Shown: positions 22,006-33,049 of the stretch, one piece after another
Numbering within the stretch: the first letter of the stretch is position 1
Layout of the letters: each line of letters begins with the position of its first letter
Origin: Punica granatum
Taxonomy: Eukaryota > Streptophyta > Magnoliopsida > Myrtales > Lythraceae
Length of the DNA: 64,000 nucleotides
Assembly: GCF_007655135.1 (NCBI RefSeq)
Contig: NC_045130.1
Location: 20,031,363-20,095,362 of the forward strand
Reading direction: 5' to 3'
Notes under the pieces: model-generated
Database searches by the model: none
What the model saw: only the letters and a program-made list of their open reading frames with translations
Told to the model about the DNA's origin: nothing
Made by a program: the position numbers and the translations under genes

Positions 22006-25000
22006 GCCCCAAAGTGATTAAGTTAATCACTTCTCCTCTTGCACACTCTCTCCAAGCTTTCTCCCTCAAGAAAAGCTCTCAACTCCATAGCCAAAACCAG
22101 CAAGCTTCAACACTTCAAAACCAAGAGAGAAAAACGGAAGAAAACCCGAAGAAAGCTTTGAGTTTCTTAAGTTGGAAGTCGATGTTCATCACCCCAACTT
22201 AAGTTCAAAATTTCTCAAACTCCATATCCCACTCATTTTGGACCCATGGAGTTCATTGGTGAATTTGGTTTTTCCATTTGAAGTCTTTAAATTATTGTTT
22301 CAGGTCACTTAGTGCATTTCGGGAGAAGAATCGTCACTCTTGGGTGAACAGTGTGCGTCCCGTGCGTCACCCGTGCTTCACCCGTGCGCTCCCGCGCGCT
22401 CCGCGAGCTCTACCGCGCGGCCGCTTGCCTGCCTCGCGCCCGACGCCTCCCGCGCTCCTGCCCGCGCACCTGACGCCTCCTGCGCGTCTCCCGTGCACTC
22501 CAACCGCACGCCCCGTGCGCCTAGCTTCCCGAACGTGCATGCCCTTGCACCCGAACACTCTTCCAAGCGTTCAACCGAGTCGCCCGACTCTCGAACACTT
22601 TCACGACTCTTTCCTCGTATCCCGAGGCAAGGTATAACATTCTCGACTTAGAGAAGTTAGAACCTTTTACATTATTTGCATGGCTATGTAGTAATATGGT
22701 GTTTTATGCATGTTTAACTTGCAAGATGTAATTTTTATGCATTTCCATGTTATGTTATGCATGTTTACTACCTTATAACTTGCTAGCATGTCGGAAAATG
22801 GTTTGGATCGTCGTACGGAAGACCATCCCGACCCGGAAATGGCAAGCAAGCTCTCGGCCAAGTCTCTAAATGGGATGGCCGAGACTTAACTTGCTCTTTT
22901 CGAGTTAAGATTGGCCTCCTTAGCCTGATCCAAGTTAGTTTCCGAGTTTATTTTGTTGTTCTTGCATGCATGAAGCCGGTATTATTTTATCGATTCCTTA
23001 AATAACATGTTTGTGAATGTTTGCATGTTTAAATGAGTTAATCAAATCATGGTAATACCGGCTTTTGTCAAATACGTGTTATTCATCGTGTTTGATGTTT
23101 GAGCATGCAAAAAATAATTAAACCAAGGCAAGGAAATCATTTGTGATTTGAATTGAACCATGAGAGTATTCGGCCATCTTTGACAAGGTGAAGCTGAGGG
23201 CTTCTTGGCCTTTTTTGGATCAAGAATGATTTCCTTATCTCGAGTTTAATTTGTTTCTCGGATTGTATGAAATTGTAATTTCGATATCTCCACGATTCCC
23301 ATATTAAAACATCGTTTAAATCCTTTTTTTGAACAAACATGCATGGGTTTGTGTATCGAGGACTCATTCGGATCCATTCGGTTATAAGGGTATTATCGGT
23401 TATTTAACCGAATTATCCTTGATCATTATGGATTCGTTTTGGTCGTCGAATCACGAATCGTTTTCATAATTAATGTATTTGGCAATTACCTTAAGCATTA
23501 ATTCCACGAACGGGTTAATCGGGACGTTCACACGGTTAATTCATTCAATTTAAACAACTTTGCACGAATTGGACATTAATTTGTAACTCGTGTCGACGAA
23601 ATTACAAAACGGTGTTAATGCCCTTTTCAAAACCCTCATACTTTCAAATCTATATTGTGTTGTTCTCCTTTTCTGAAAAAACAAATTTTCGAATCAAGGG
23701 CAAGAACATCATTTTGTGATTTGCCGTCATCTTAGCATCGTTTAAGATGTCAGTTAGGTATTCTGTATCAAAATTACAATTACCTGACTAATCATTTCAC
23801 TCGACTTAACCAAATCCTAGAAAATGGTTAGGCGGAACTCTAGGTTCCAAATCTAGAGTCAAAATACAAGTTTGGATCAATTCAGTGGTAATTTAGTGTC
23901 GCAACACCGAATCACTGTAAAAGCAGTCCACACACATGAGATTTGACTCACTTTTTCAAGTTTCCCACAAAAGCCGAATGCTAAAATATTGGCACGTGTT
24001 TGATTGCTTAGCATATGGCATTTGCTTGCAAAAACACCCATGGGTTAATAATCTGTTAATTCACGTAAACAGGACTAACAAACACCTTGTCTGTTATTAA
24101 CATGTTGCGTTTATCTTTCCGCACCTGCTTGCCATACGAGTTGAGCCTGATTCCTAGGCCGAATAATATTAGGGTTCAACGCCCTAATCATCAAGTACAG
24201 GGTCCAACGCCCTAATCATCACTCACAGGGTCCAACGCCCTATTCATTGAGAGCGCATGTTGAATTTCAATTTTTCGGTGTTTCCCTAAACTCACAGTGA
24301 GTTAGAGCGGAATAATAACCGAATGCAAATTGACTGAGATTCACCCATTTGTAATTATGATTTGATGTATTTTTTAGAGTTCATTGTAAGGATTTTTGTT
24401 TTGTACATTCAATATGTAAGAATCTCAGTTGGCGAGCAAACGGTCCGAGAGTCGAATCATTCAAATCGGTTTCATGCTTGCCCAAAGGAAAGTAAATCCA
24501 AGATCTCGCGGTTCTAGTTCACGCTGGGATTCAACCTCCATGGTTTGATGAACTGTATCGCAAGATTGTGAACCAATTCCCCGACATATAGATTTACTTC
24601 TCTCTCGGCTTCTCAACCGACATCGTTTAATTCATCGAATTTACGGTGTCAAAACGTGTGAGCCAAGCACAGCTTAATTTACGCGATGAATAAATAAGAC
24701 ATGCAAGCCTAGCAAACCAGAGTACCGAAAGGGCATGCGAGATATAGGCCCGCACGTAACATGAACCCCCGAACACGGATTTTCCGGTTCCGTACAGATC
24801 AATGCCTTAACGACAAACTAGGTGTTCCATACCCCAAGACCCGGGTAACTTATCCGCCCTCGACCTTTGGGTCGTAAAATGATAAGTGGCGACTCCTTCT
24901 CTCACGCGTGTCCGTCACGCGTCCCCACGGGAAGGTGGACACTCCCAAGCCGCGCGATCCAAAAGCGCGCATGCGGGCCCCGACGAGAGATCACATTCGG

Positions 25001-25012
25001 GTCCGTACAACT

Positions 25013-25030
25013 TGGCGACTCCACTGGGGA
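25013..25030 (+). other. Primer binding site (tRNA-Arg type), element B
   Basis: TGGCGACTCCACTGGGGA, 3 nt after the LTR end at 25009; identical to the sites of A and D. Confidence 0.92.
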
Positions 25031-25592
25031 CATACTTAGTGGGTTCAGGCTTGATCCGTTTGCTTTGCTTGCATGTTTATTTACCGCTTTCAGTACATTT
25101 CCCGCTTATCTACTGTATGCACTTTTATTTAAAAGCACTTGTGTTGCATATCACGCTAGCACTAGGTACCTATGGGTCGCGTCCCACGACCGATTTTAGG
25201 CAACCCAAGCTAGACAGGGGTTCGAAGTAGGGGTACGGCGCACAGTTCGACTGTTGTTTAGGCCTTGAAAAGAATCCTGCCCGATTTCAAGGAATTGACA
25301 CCCTTGAGTTGGGGGCCCCCATCCCTAGGTAGCACGGTCCCTGTAGCACTGAACCATGCATCGTGCTATGCTTCCATGCAAGCCTTCTACCCGACTCCGG
25401 CAACAGTCTATCGAGTCAGCCTACGAGCCACTTGAGTCTTTTCCATTTCAAGAGCGGTGTACATGTACCTTGTAATTTTTATTAAGCTGTGGGCATTTAT
25501 TTTTCGCACTCATGCATCATACAGTTTTCAAAATTAGGGTGTCATTCGCATTGATAAGTCCTAAGCTGATCTTCTTTGCATCTTGGTAAGGG
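25031..25592 (+). other. Untranslated leader of element B
   Basis: Non-coding, collinear with 11583-12143 of A. Ends in CATCTTG|GTAAGG directly before the ORF1 ATG; the donor-like GT is at 25586-25587. Confidence 0.6.
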
Positions 25593-27079
25593 ATGTTGCA
25601 CTCGGCTTCCTTTCTGCGCCTCGACAGAATCACGCCACCGCTTGAGCAGATCAGTCACATATGGACTAGCCTGCATCAAATTGACCGAAACTATATCACT
25701 TCCTTCGTCGGAGATGTGCCCATGCTCTCCACACGCCGAGTAGATTGGAATTTCCTAGGAGCAGCTGTGACGTTCTGGGATCCAACCCATGCAGTCTTCA
25801 ACATCCAGGGTACAGAGCTTACGCCTATCATTGAGGAGTATCGGACCCTCATTGGCAGGACTACTATTTCCCACGGCATTGTAGAGCCTAACCTCCGTAC
25901 CACTCAATTGGTCTTAGTCTCGCGCCTACTCAGGGTGCACAGATCTCAACTGCATGCCGAACTTGCATACTCCAGAGGCACTGGGATAGTAACCACGAAA
26001 CTTCTCTGCTTTATCGAATCACAAGCACGCGAGGTTCGAGGGGACATTTTTCAAGCGAATTTATGTCATGCAGTTTTGCTCCTTATCTCACTAGCACAGT
26101 CGATCGCATCGACGCAGCTCTGGCTAGCGTCATCCTCCAAGTGGTCGGAGACCGCGGGTACGAGGTAGCCCTAGTGGTTGAGACCATTCGGTCGCTCGAC
26201 CCCGTTACGTGAACAGCTGATCGAAGGTTGAGGGGGTCCCCAATCCTTTTGCAAATTTGGCTACAGAGCCACGCAAGCCCCTTCGGCCTCGTGCGCCCAG
26301 TCCTGTTTTTCAACCACTCGGAGTCGATCATTTCCCGGCTACTACCTTTAGTGCACGTGGAAGAACGCAAGGTTTTTGAGTGGATCAAAAATTTTCGTGA
26401 AGTATCACCCAAGGGCTTTAAGTGGCGTGCCGCGTAGATGTCACCCGGACCCATGGCCCTTAGATGCCATGATTTTAACGGAATCCCACTTTTGAGCCAT
26501 GCGGGGTCCACCACTTACTTCCCGTCGCGAGTAATGACGCAGATTGGTAGCCTACAGACAGTCCCCGAGGACACGGCACGGACTAGGTTCGAACACACTT
26601 GGCGGGAGGATCAGACGTCCGTAAATTGCCAAAGTGATATCCAACAGGTCCTATCCGCATGGCGCACCGCGGTCACAGAGCTACCTTACTTTCCCGAACA
26701 CCCTAGTCAGGATGAATGGGATTTTCAGGCTACGGAAGAGTACATCCTCCGTTTCTACCGACAGAGTTCATCAGTACACGAAGATTTCACCGGCTCTCCA
26801 CAACCTGAGGGTAACACACCATATGGGACACCCTCAACTTCGAGCATCGCCGTCCAAGCGGAACTCACTAGCCTCAGGTCCGAGAAGGACCGCCTTCGTT
26901 GGGAGGTCGTCGAGAAAGATGAGCAACTCATCGATCAGCGCCAGCTTCAAAGGGAGCTCCAAAGGGAGCTCGCCCAAGCACGCGCCGAGCTACAGAGACG
27001 CGATCAGGAGTTGGCACATGCGAACGCTACCTTGGAGAGGTCCAAGAAGAGGAGCCATGGAGGTCCCCACCTATCTTAG
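25593..27079 (+). pseudogene. Broken ORF1 of element B
   Basis: Homologue of the intact ORF1 at 10092-11582, from ATG 25593 to the same basic C-terminus. Three lesions are visible. About 16 bp are missing near 26085-26092, in the LLLIFG motif, which shifts the frame. There is a TGA at 26210-26212 where A has CGA, and a TAG at 26435-26437 where A has TGG. The two nonsense codons are C-to-T changes on one or the other strand. The coiled-coil part carries a 12-bp tandem duplication (about 26946-26969) adding four residues relative to A. The N-terminal 190 residues and the last 213 remain as separate open frames. Confidence 0.92.
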
Positions 27080-27308
27080 GATAGATACCTCCACTAGGCT
27101 TTCGCCTGGAATTAGTGATTTCCATGGCAATGCTCACTTGTGCCCCGAGCGGGATGGAAGATCGACTTAAGGATTAATTTTCCAAACTGCATTGTATTTT
27201 AAACTCTTTGAATCAATGCGAACGACAGCATTAGCTTTCAAAACTCACTCATTGCATTCATTTGATATATTTATTGTCTTGCGGCTACAACGCATTTCCG
27301 CACGATTA
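27080..27308 (+). other. Spacer after ORF1 in element B
   Basis: Non-coding. It retains distant similarity to the stretch between ORF1 and gag in D (60733-60999), for example AATCAATG...AACGAC and TTTTCAAAACTC. This places the gag-pol deletion downstream of this point. Confidence 0.5.
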
Positions 27309-27510
27309 ACGAGTTGTGCCAACCTTCGCGAGTAGACCACCCGCGGTCTTCACCTCTCCATGGCGAGACGTGCTATGACCAGAGGCCATTCATCCCGGCC
27401 ACCCACCCCGCCTGACCGGCGAGTCGTGCCAACCTTCGTAGATAGATCACCTGCGGTCTTCACCCTTCCTCCACGGCAAGACGAGCTGTGGCCCAAGGGC
27501 CGATCAACCT
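27309..27510 (+). other. Tandem pair of a hairpin-bearing module (element B)
   Basis: Two copies start GAGTTGTGCC (about 27309) and GAGTCGTGCC (27421). Hairpin one is CATGGC (27359-27364) with GCTATG (27372-27377). Hairpin two is CCACGGC (27471-27477) with GCTGTGG (27485-27491). Each has one G-U type pair. The second copy ends in GGGCCGATCAACC, the constant tail of the module. Confidence 0.65.
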
Positions 27511-27984
27511 TCCCAGGCGAAGTTAACCAACACTAACTTCTTCCTAACAGAGAGCGTCACCGCATGATTGGACGCACATCTCTCCGTGTGACCCCACGCA
27601 TCTACCAACGATCAAGCGTGCCTCATACATGTTCAAAGAATCAATGCACGTCTCTCGGTGTGCTCGCACGATGCCTATCAGGCCAGTTCGCTTCCCTACA
27701 CTCTTGCATTAAAATCCTGAACAGTTCATGCTCCTTCATTGTTTTCTTTTCCCATTGCAGGAAATTCTCAACAAGAAAACAGCCTGAATACTGAGCGACC
27801 ACAATTGAGACAACAAATGTCTCCCATCCATCCAGCTCCTTGGGATTTCAACACTAAGTCCTCATCCCTGCTCCACAGAGCAAGACCGCAAGCAAATCAG
27901 CGTCATCGCATTGCAGCGCCTTGCGCTATTCCTCAGCATTGACCTTTGCTTTTGCATCTATTGCATTTTCCTATCAAGCATGCA
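27511..27984 (+). other. Non-coding interior of element B
   Basis: Collinear with 9166-9670 of A. Short frames such as 27739-27942 exist in both copies, but without a consistent start, and I do not call a gene. Confidence 0.55.
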
Positions 27985-28300
27985 TTTACTGCATCGGGCT
28001 CCGGCCTACATTTACTGCATTAGGCTCAGGCCCTGCATCGGGCTCCGGCCCTGCGTTTACTGCATTGGGCTTCGGCCCCACATCGGGCTCCGGCCCTGTA
28101 TCAGGCTTCTGCCCCACATTTACTGCATTGGGCTTCGGCCTCACATCGGGCTCCGGCCCTGCATTTACTTTTGGGTTTCGGCCCTGCATCGAGCTCCGAC
28201 CCCACTTTTGGGCTTCGGCCCTTCATCGGGCTTCGGCCCCACTTTTGGGCTCCGGCCCCGCATTTACTACTTTCAGGTTTTGACACCTCGCATTTATTGC
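27985..28300 (+). repeat. Irregular tandem array, GGGCTTCGGCCC / TTTACTGCAT units
   Basis: Repeated words CATCGGGCTCCGGCCC and CATTTACTGCATTGGGC with variable spacing. It is the inverted-sense equivalent of 8935-9165 in A. Confidence 0.75.
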
Positions 28301-29833
28301 TTTCAGGCTCATCTGAAATCCAAAATCGACTTGGATTCAAATTCATCAAAGCGATATTCCGATGAGCAAGTCTAATCCTTCAACTGCAAAGACCGCAAGT
28401 GACAGCTCCAAAAACAGAGCATGACCCAACTCTCCATCGCAGGAGATACCAGCATGGTCATGCCTCCGATCAAAGAATGGATCTCACCCGTCCTCTACCG
28501 TCGCCGCCGACTAAGCACTGGAACAACATGCGTAGTCTTCTTTAAACTCTCTTTCGCTTTAATTTAAATCCATTCCTACAAATGGGTTCCCGACATGAAC
28601 AAATCCTTCAAACAGGACATTAGGACAGTCTTTGCGACGCCCTATTAGTTTTGTTGGACCTGTTCAACTCGCCTGTTCTCATGGGACCCGGCTCCTCAAG
28701 CCTTCCCTAGGACGACTACGCAGGCCTACTCGCAATTAGGGAAAATATGCTTATGTGACCTCAGTCACGGTCTAACCACTCCAGAGTGGTGATGACTAGA
28801 TTTTCGGAAACAAATGTTGTCTGCACGCGGCAGCCCATGGGTCGCGCGGGGGACAAAAAGGGATTTTCCCATGGGACCACCTCATATTTCTTACCACATA
28901 TCCCCCCGCATAATCGCCTAATGCGTTGTCTTCTTTGTCATCCTTCACAGGGGCACATTGACCACAGGCAAAGAGCAATGCGCGAGTTCACGTTTCTCGA
29001 GAACTTGTCTCGGACCCTTTCCTTATACTTTGACAAGGGAAGTGTTCGACGATGAGGTACCCCCTATGAAGCCAAAGACAAAGACAATTGAGTAAATCAC
29101 TTAGCATCGATGCAACAGTCTTCCGCGAACATCTATTGGCTTTAACAGCGTGCACCCTCCAAGAGGTACGCATTGTAAAGAACAGTCAGAGATGATCGAA
29201 GACATCGCACAAGGCGCCTGCCACAGGCCACTTCCACAAAATGAAGACCGGGGCATCCCCGATCAACATTCACACAGGGGCAACCTCGGTTCCCTATTCA
29301 CTGGGCAATTTGACATTTTCTTTTCCTAGACAACAGGGGAAATTCACTTGTAACGCTTGCAAGGGCAAATGACACGAAGTTTAGCTTTCGAGTGTACGAG
29401 AATCAAACTTCCAAGAAAGCCGGCCCTCACAAAATAGGGCTAGCAACACGCAACAAGTCTCCACGAGGCGAAGCACACCAAAGTGGCCTCGACAATCCAA
29501 AGTCGAGGAGTTTCAAACAAAGACACGGGGCACAAAACAAACCCCAGCTGCAAGAAAAAACAAATCGAAAAAAAAGAAAGCGGAAAAACCCGCCAATGAA
29601 GAGAGAGAGAAAAAGAAGCGGGAAAAACCCGCCAACCAACAAAACAGGGCAACGCCGACGTTTACCAAAAGCACCGGCACCGCCAATTCAAAAGCAGTCA
29701 ATAAATCCCGAAACAAAAAAAGGGGAAGCAGTAGACACCACTCCTCGATAGAGACAGAACACAATACACTCGGAGGTTGAATCCTTCGAACCCTTTGCCC
29801 TTGCAAATTCGAGAGATAAAAGAATCGAGCCCG
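28301..29833 (+). other. Non-coding 3' region of element B, including the empty site of the solo LTR
   Basis: Collinear with A on both sides of the solo LTR. CACGC at 28824-28828 is the unduplicated counterpart of GCGTG at 3019-3023 and 8416-8420. From 29390 to 29760 lies a purine-rich stretch with a CGGGAAAAACCCGCC duplication. No gene recognised. Confidence 0.65.
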
Positions 29834-29866
29834 CTAGGTTGAAAACCCCTTTTGGGGGCGGCCTAG
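29834..29866 (+). other. Conserved 3' UTR hairpin (CTAGG type), element B
   Basis: The outer stem is CTAGG (29834-29838) with CCTAG (29862-29866). The inner stem is CCCC (29846-29849) with GGGG (29854-29857 or one base later). Confidence 0.6.
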
Positions 29867-31372
29867 GCAAAAGCTAGGGCAAAAGAGAGGCACGACCGGA
29901 AACTCCTTTGTGGGCGATCGTGGTAAAAGGAGAGCTTATCCCCTTTAGGTTGAGAGGTACGGCCCCGAGGTGGGTGACCGTAGCAAAAGGAGGGTTAAAC
30001 GAGAGATGGATAAAAATGACCCCTGGTTCCTCACACATCGTGCGGACTAGGGATCCTCAATGGAAGTGGCCAGATTATCTACTCCAACATGATCCTCGAT
30101 TAGCCCTCCAACACAGCTCAACCGTCCAGTGCGGAGGATTCCTCCTCAAGCACAGTGGGCAAACCGAGCATGCCATCCAAGCAGTTTGGGATAACCTACA
30201 CAACAGAAGAACAGAGGAAAAGGGGTACATCTCGCTGCAGGCGTGAACTCGTGTATCCTTTTAGCCTGGGGCAACGTGCTTCCCAAGCTTTCTCTTTTCT
30301 CTTTGTCTTTGCATAACTCCAAATGGGTCACAGCCACCCTTCAACAGGCTATCACAGAGCCAAAATCCCAGACATTCCTCTCCGAGAGTCTAGTCATAAC
30401 GCTTTGGAAATGGTCAGACCGAGTCTGACCAAATCTGAACAGAAATCTCCAAACGAGTTGCAAATGCAGCCGCCCTACGGTGCCCTATTGAGGAGGGTTC
30501 AAAGCCGACGAGAGTGTCGAACAACCGATAGAGCTGCTAGGACATTGTCGGAGAGTCTCGATATGCCCAATACATAGTTAACAGGAGCCCCTGGAGGCCT
30601 CGCATCTAGGCCTCTGAGAACAGGACCCATCTGCACTGTTAAAACAAAATTCTTCATGAGTCACTTAGGTGACCCAAAATTGAAGATCTGCGTGTTGCAA
30701 CAACATTTTCATGCTTACCTGTATCTTTCACTTGTTAGTATTTCTCACATGATTTACTAGTAATGTCAGGATCACAGGTACTGCAAACAGCATGAACTAC
30801 GACAGACTCTGATTCCCGGTCCCACGAGATACGTAGGCGCTCTGTTTTAGAGCTCGAGTCTCGTAATACAAGAAGCCGACTTTCGGCGAACTTCTTGCAG
30901 GTCAAAGCATGATCGCCCAAGCAGCGGAGCTGGCCTCTGGCAAAGCACAATCATTCCTCAGCAGCAAAGCCGGTTTCCGGCAACCCAACAGGTAACCGCC
31001 TAGCGGCGAGCCCAGCTTTCAGCAGATCAAACACATCACTGCCGCAGAGGTAAGGCTTCAGTGAAACGACTTCGTCCCAGCATCAACGCTTGCCTCAAAC
31101 AAATCAGCGCTCCTTGGAAGATGTCTCTCCAAGATCGATTCATCTCTACTTCATGTGATGGGTGACAATCTCAACCCAAAAGGAGAATCTTCAGAATAGC
31201 ACTCCAGGCATTCAGTTGCATCGCAAACAGTTGGCAAGTAACAAAGCATTCTGCTACAACATCAATTGCAACACAGACAAGTTTAATGATGGAGGAATCA
31301 CAATGATTCCTTCCACACCTCACGCAACTTCCCAGCGTTTGCATTTACTTTTTGCAAGCATTTTCATAATGC
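29867..31372 (+). other. Non-coding 3' region of element B
   Basis: Collinear with 281-1745 of A. Contains the CAAAAGGAGAGCTTATCCCC segment and the GGATCACAGGTACTGC block. No supported gene. Confidence 0.6.
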
Positions 31373-32845
31373 AATGCATCCCATGCGACTTTAATTTCTG
31401 CACTGGGGTCAATCCCCTTCGGGTTAATCCCGACTTTAAATTCTGCACTGGGGTCAATCCCCATCGGGTCAATCCCGACTTTAATTTCTGCACAGGGGTC
31501 AATCCCCTTCGGGTCAATCCCGACTTTAAATTCTGCACTGGGGTCAATCCCCTTCGGGTCAATCCCGACTTTAAATTCTGCACAGGGGTCAATCGCCTTC
31601 GGGTCAATCCCGACTTTAAATTCTGCACTGGGTTCAATCCCCTTGGGGTCGATCCCGACTTTAATTTATGCACATGGGTCAATCTCTTTCGAGTCAATCC
31701 CGACTTTAATTTCTGCACTGGGGTCAATCACGACATTAATTTCTGCACATGGGTCAATCTTCTTCGAGTCAATCCCGACTTTAAATTCTGCACTGGATTC
31801 AGTCCCCTTGGGGTCAATCCCGACTATAATTTCTGCACAGGGGTCAATCTCCTTCGGGTCAATCCTGACTTTAATTTATGCACTGGGGTCAATCCCGACT
31901 TTAATTTCTGCACAGGGGTCAATCTCCTTCGGGTCAATCCCGACTTTAATTTCTGCACTGGGGTCAATTCCCTTCGGGTCAATCCCGACTTTAAATTATG
32001 CACTGGGGTCAATCCCCTTCGGGTCAATCCCGACTTTAATTTCTGCACAGGGGTCAGTACCTTTCGGGTCAATCCCTTTTTTAATTTCTGCGCAGGGGTC
32101 AATCCCTTTCGGGTCAATCCCGACTTTAAATTCTGCACTAGGATCATGTCCCTTCGGGTCAATCACGACTTTAATTTCTGCACAGGGGTCAATCCCCTTA
32201 GGGTCAATCCCGACTTTAAATTCTGCACTGGGATCAATCCCCTTCGGGTCAATCCCGACTTTAATTTCTGCACAGGGGTCAATCCCCTTCGGGTCAATCT
32301 CGACTTTAATTTCTGCACTGAGTCTTCGGGTCAATCCCGACTTTAAATTCTGCACTGGGGTCAATCCCTTTCGGGTCAATTGACTTTAATTTCTGCACTG
32401 GGGTCAATCCCCTACGGGTCAATCCCGAATTTAATTTCTGCACAGGGGTCAATCCCGACTTTAATTTTTGCACTGGGGTCAATCCCCTTCGGGTCAATCC
32501 CGACTTTAATTTCTGCACAGGGGTCAATCCCAACTTTAATTTCTGCACAGGGGTCAATCCCCTTCGGGTCAATCCCGACTTTAAATTCTACACTGGGTCA
32601 ATCCCCTTTGGGTCAATCCCGACTTTAATTTCTGCACAGGGGTCAATCCCGACTTTAAATTCTGCACTGGGGTCAATCCCTTTCGGGTCAATCCCGACTT
32701 TAATTTCTGCACTGGGGTCAATCCCCTTCGGGTTAATCCCGACTTTAATTTCTACACTGAGGTCAATCCCCTCGGGTCAATCCCGACTTTAATTTCTGCA
32801 CTGGGGTCAGTCCCCTTCGGGTCAATCCCGACTTTAATTGCCTAT
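31373..32845 (+). repeat. 45-bp tandem array in the 3' UTR of element B
   Basis: About 1.47 kb of a 45-bp unit (TTTCTGCACAGGGGTCAATC followed by CCCTTCGGGTCAATCCCGAC and TTTAA), alternating CACTG and CACAG variants, with occasional shortened units lacking the CCCTTCGGGTCAA part. Because 45 is a multiple of three, frames stay open on both strands. The 394-codon frame 31162-32346 (15-residue repeats) is an artefact. The position next to the polypurine tract fits the variable 3' UTR arrays known from Ogre-type elements. Confidence 0.93.
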
Positions 32846-33035
32846 CTCAGCTCTGTTCCGGACTCTACACGTCCATTGTGCGCATCTCACTATATCTCCT
32901 TTTTATTGGGTACAACATCCCACATATCCAAAGCAAGAAGGAGATGGCCATATAGGAATTTCCACATCGATCATTGCTATCAAACTGGGGTGCTTTTAAA
33001 GTCTTTGGTTGCATCCTCTACTCGAGCACGCAGTC

Positions 33036-33049
33036 AAAGAGGGGCAAGT
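33036..33049 (+). other. Polypurine tract, element B
   Basis: AAAGAGGGGCAAG followed by T directly before the LTR start (TGTCAGC at 33050). It matches the tract of D (50713-50728 inverted). Confidence 0.85.

Larger units (their letters stand above)
20389..25009 (+). repeat. 5' LTR of element B
   Basis: A 4621-bp LTR starting TGTTAGCACC (the 3' LTR has TGTCAGCACC) and ending GTCCGTACA. U3 is about 1.6 kb with a CTGTATACAG palindrome (20774-20783) and an ACGT inverted repeat (21439-21480). The TATA box is at 21998-22005. The GC-rich core is at 22340-22560, a donor-like AAG|GTATAAC at 22632 and a U5 primer-site-like TGGCGACTCC at 24887-24896. No coding content. Confidence 0.94.

Noticed and set aside
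25013..25030. tRNA gene fragment
   Set aside because: The 18 bases are only the complement of a tRNA 3' end, placed 3 nt after an LTR; no cloverleaf surrounds them.
31162..32346. 394-codon repeat protein
   Set aside because: A 45-bp array with no stop in the unit keeps several frames open on both strands. There is no conserved start, and the sister element has a different array.
31373..32845. CRISPR-like array
   Set aside because: The repeats are directly tandem without unique spacers, and the context is a plant retrotransposon.
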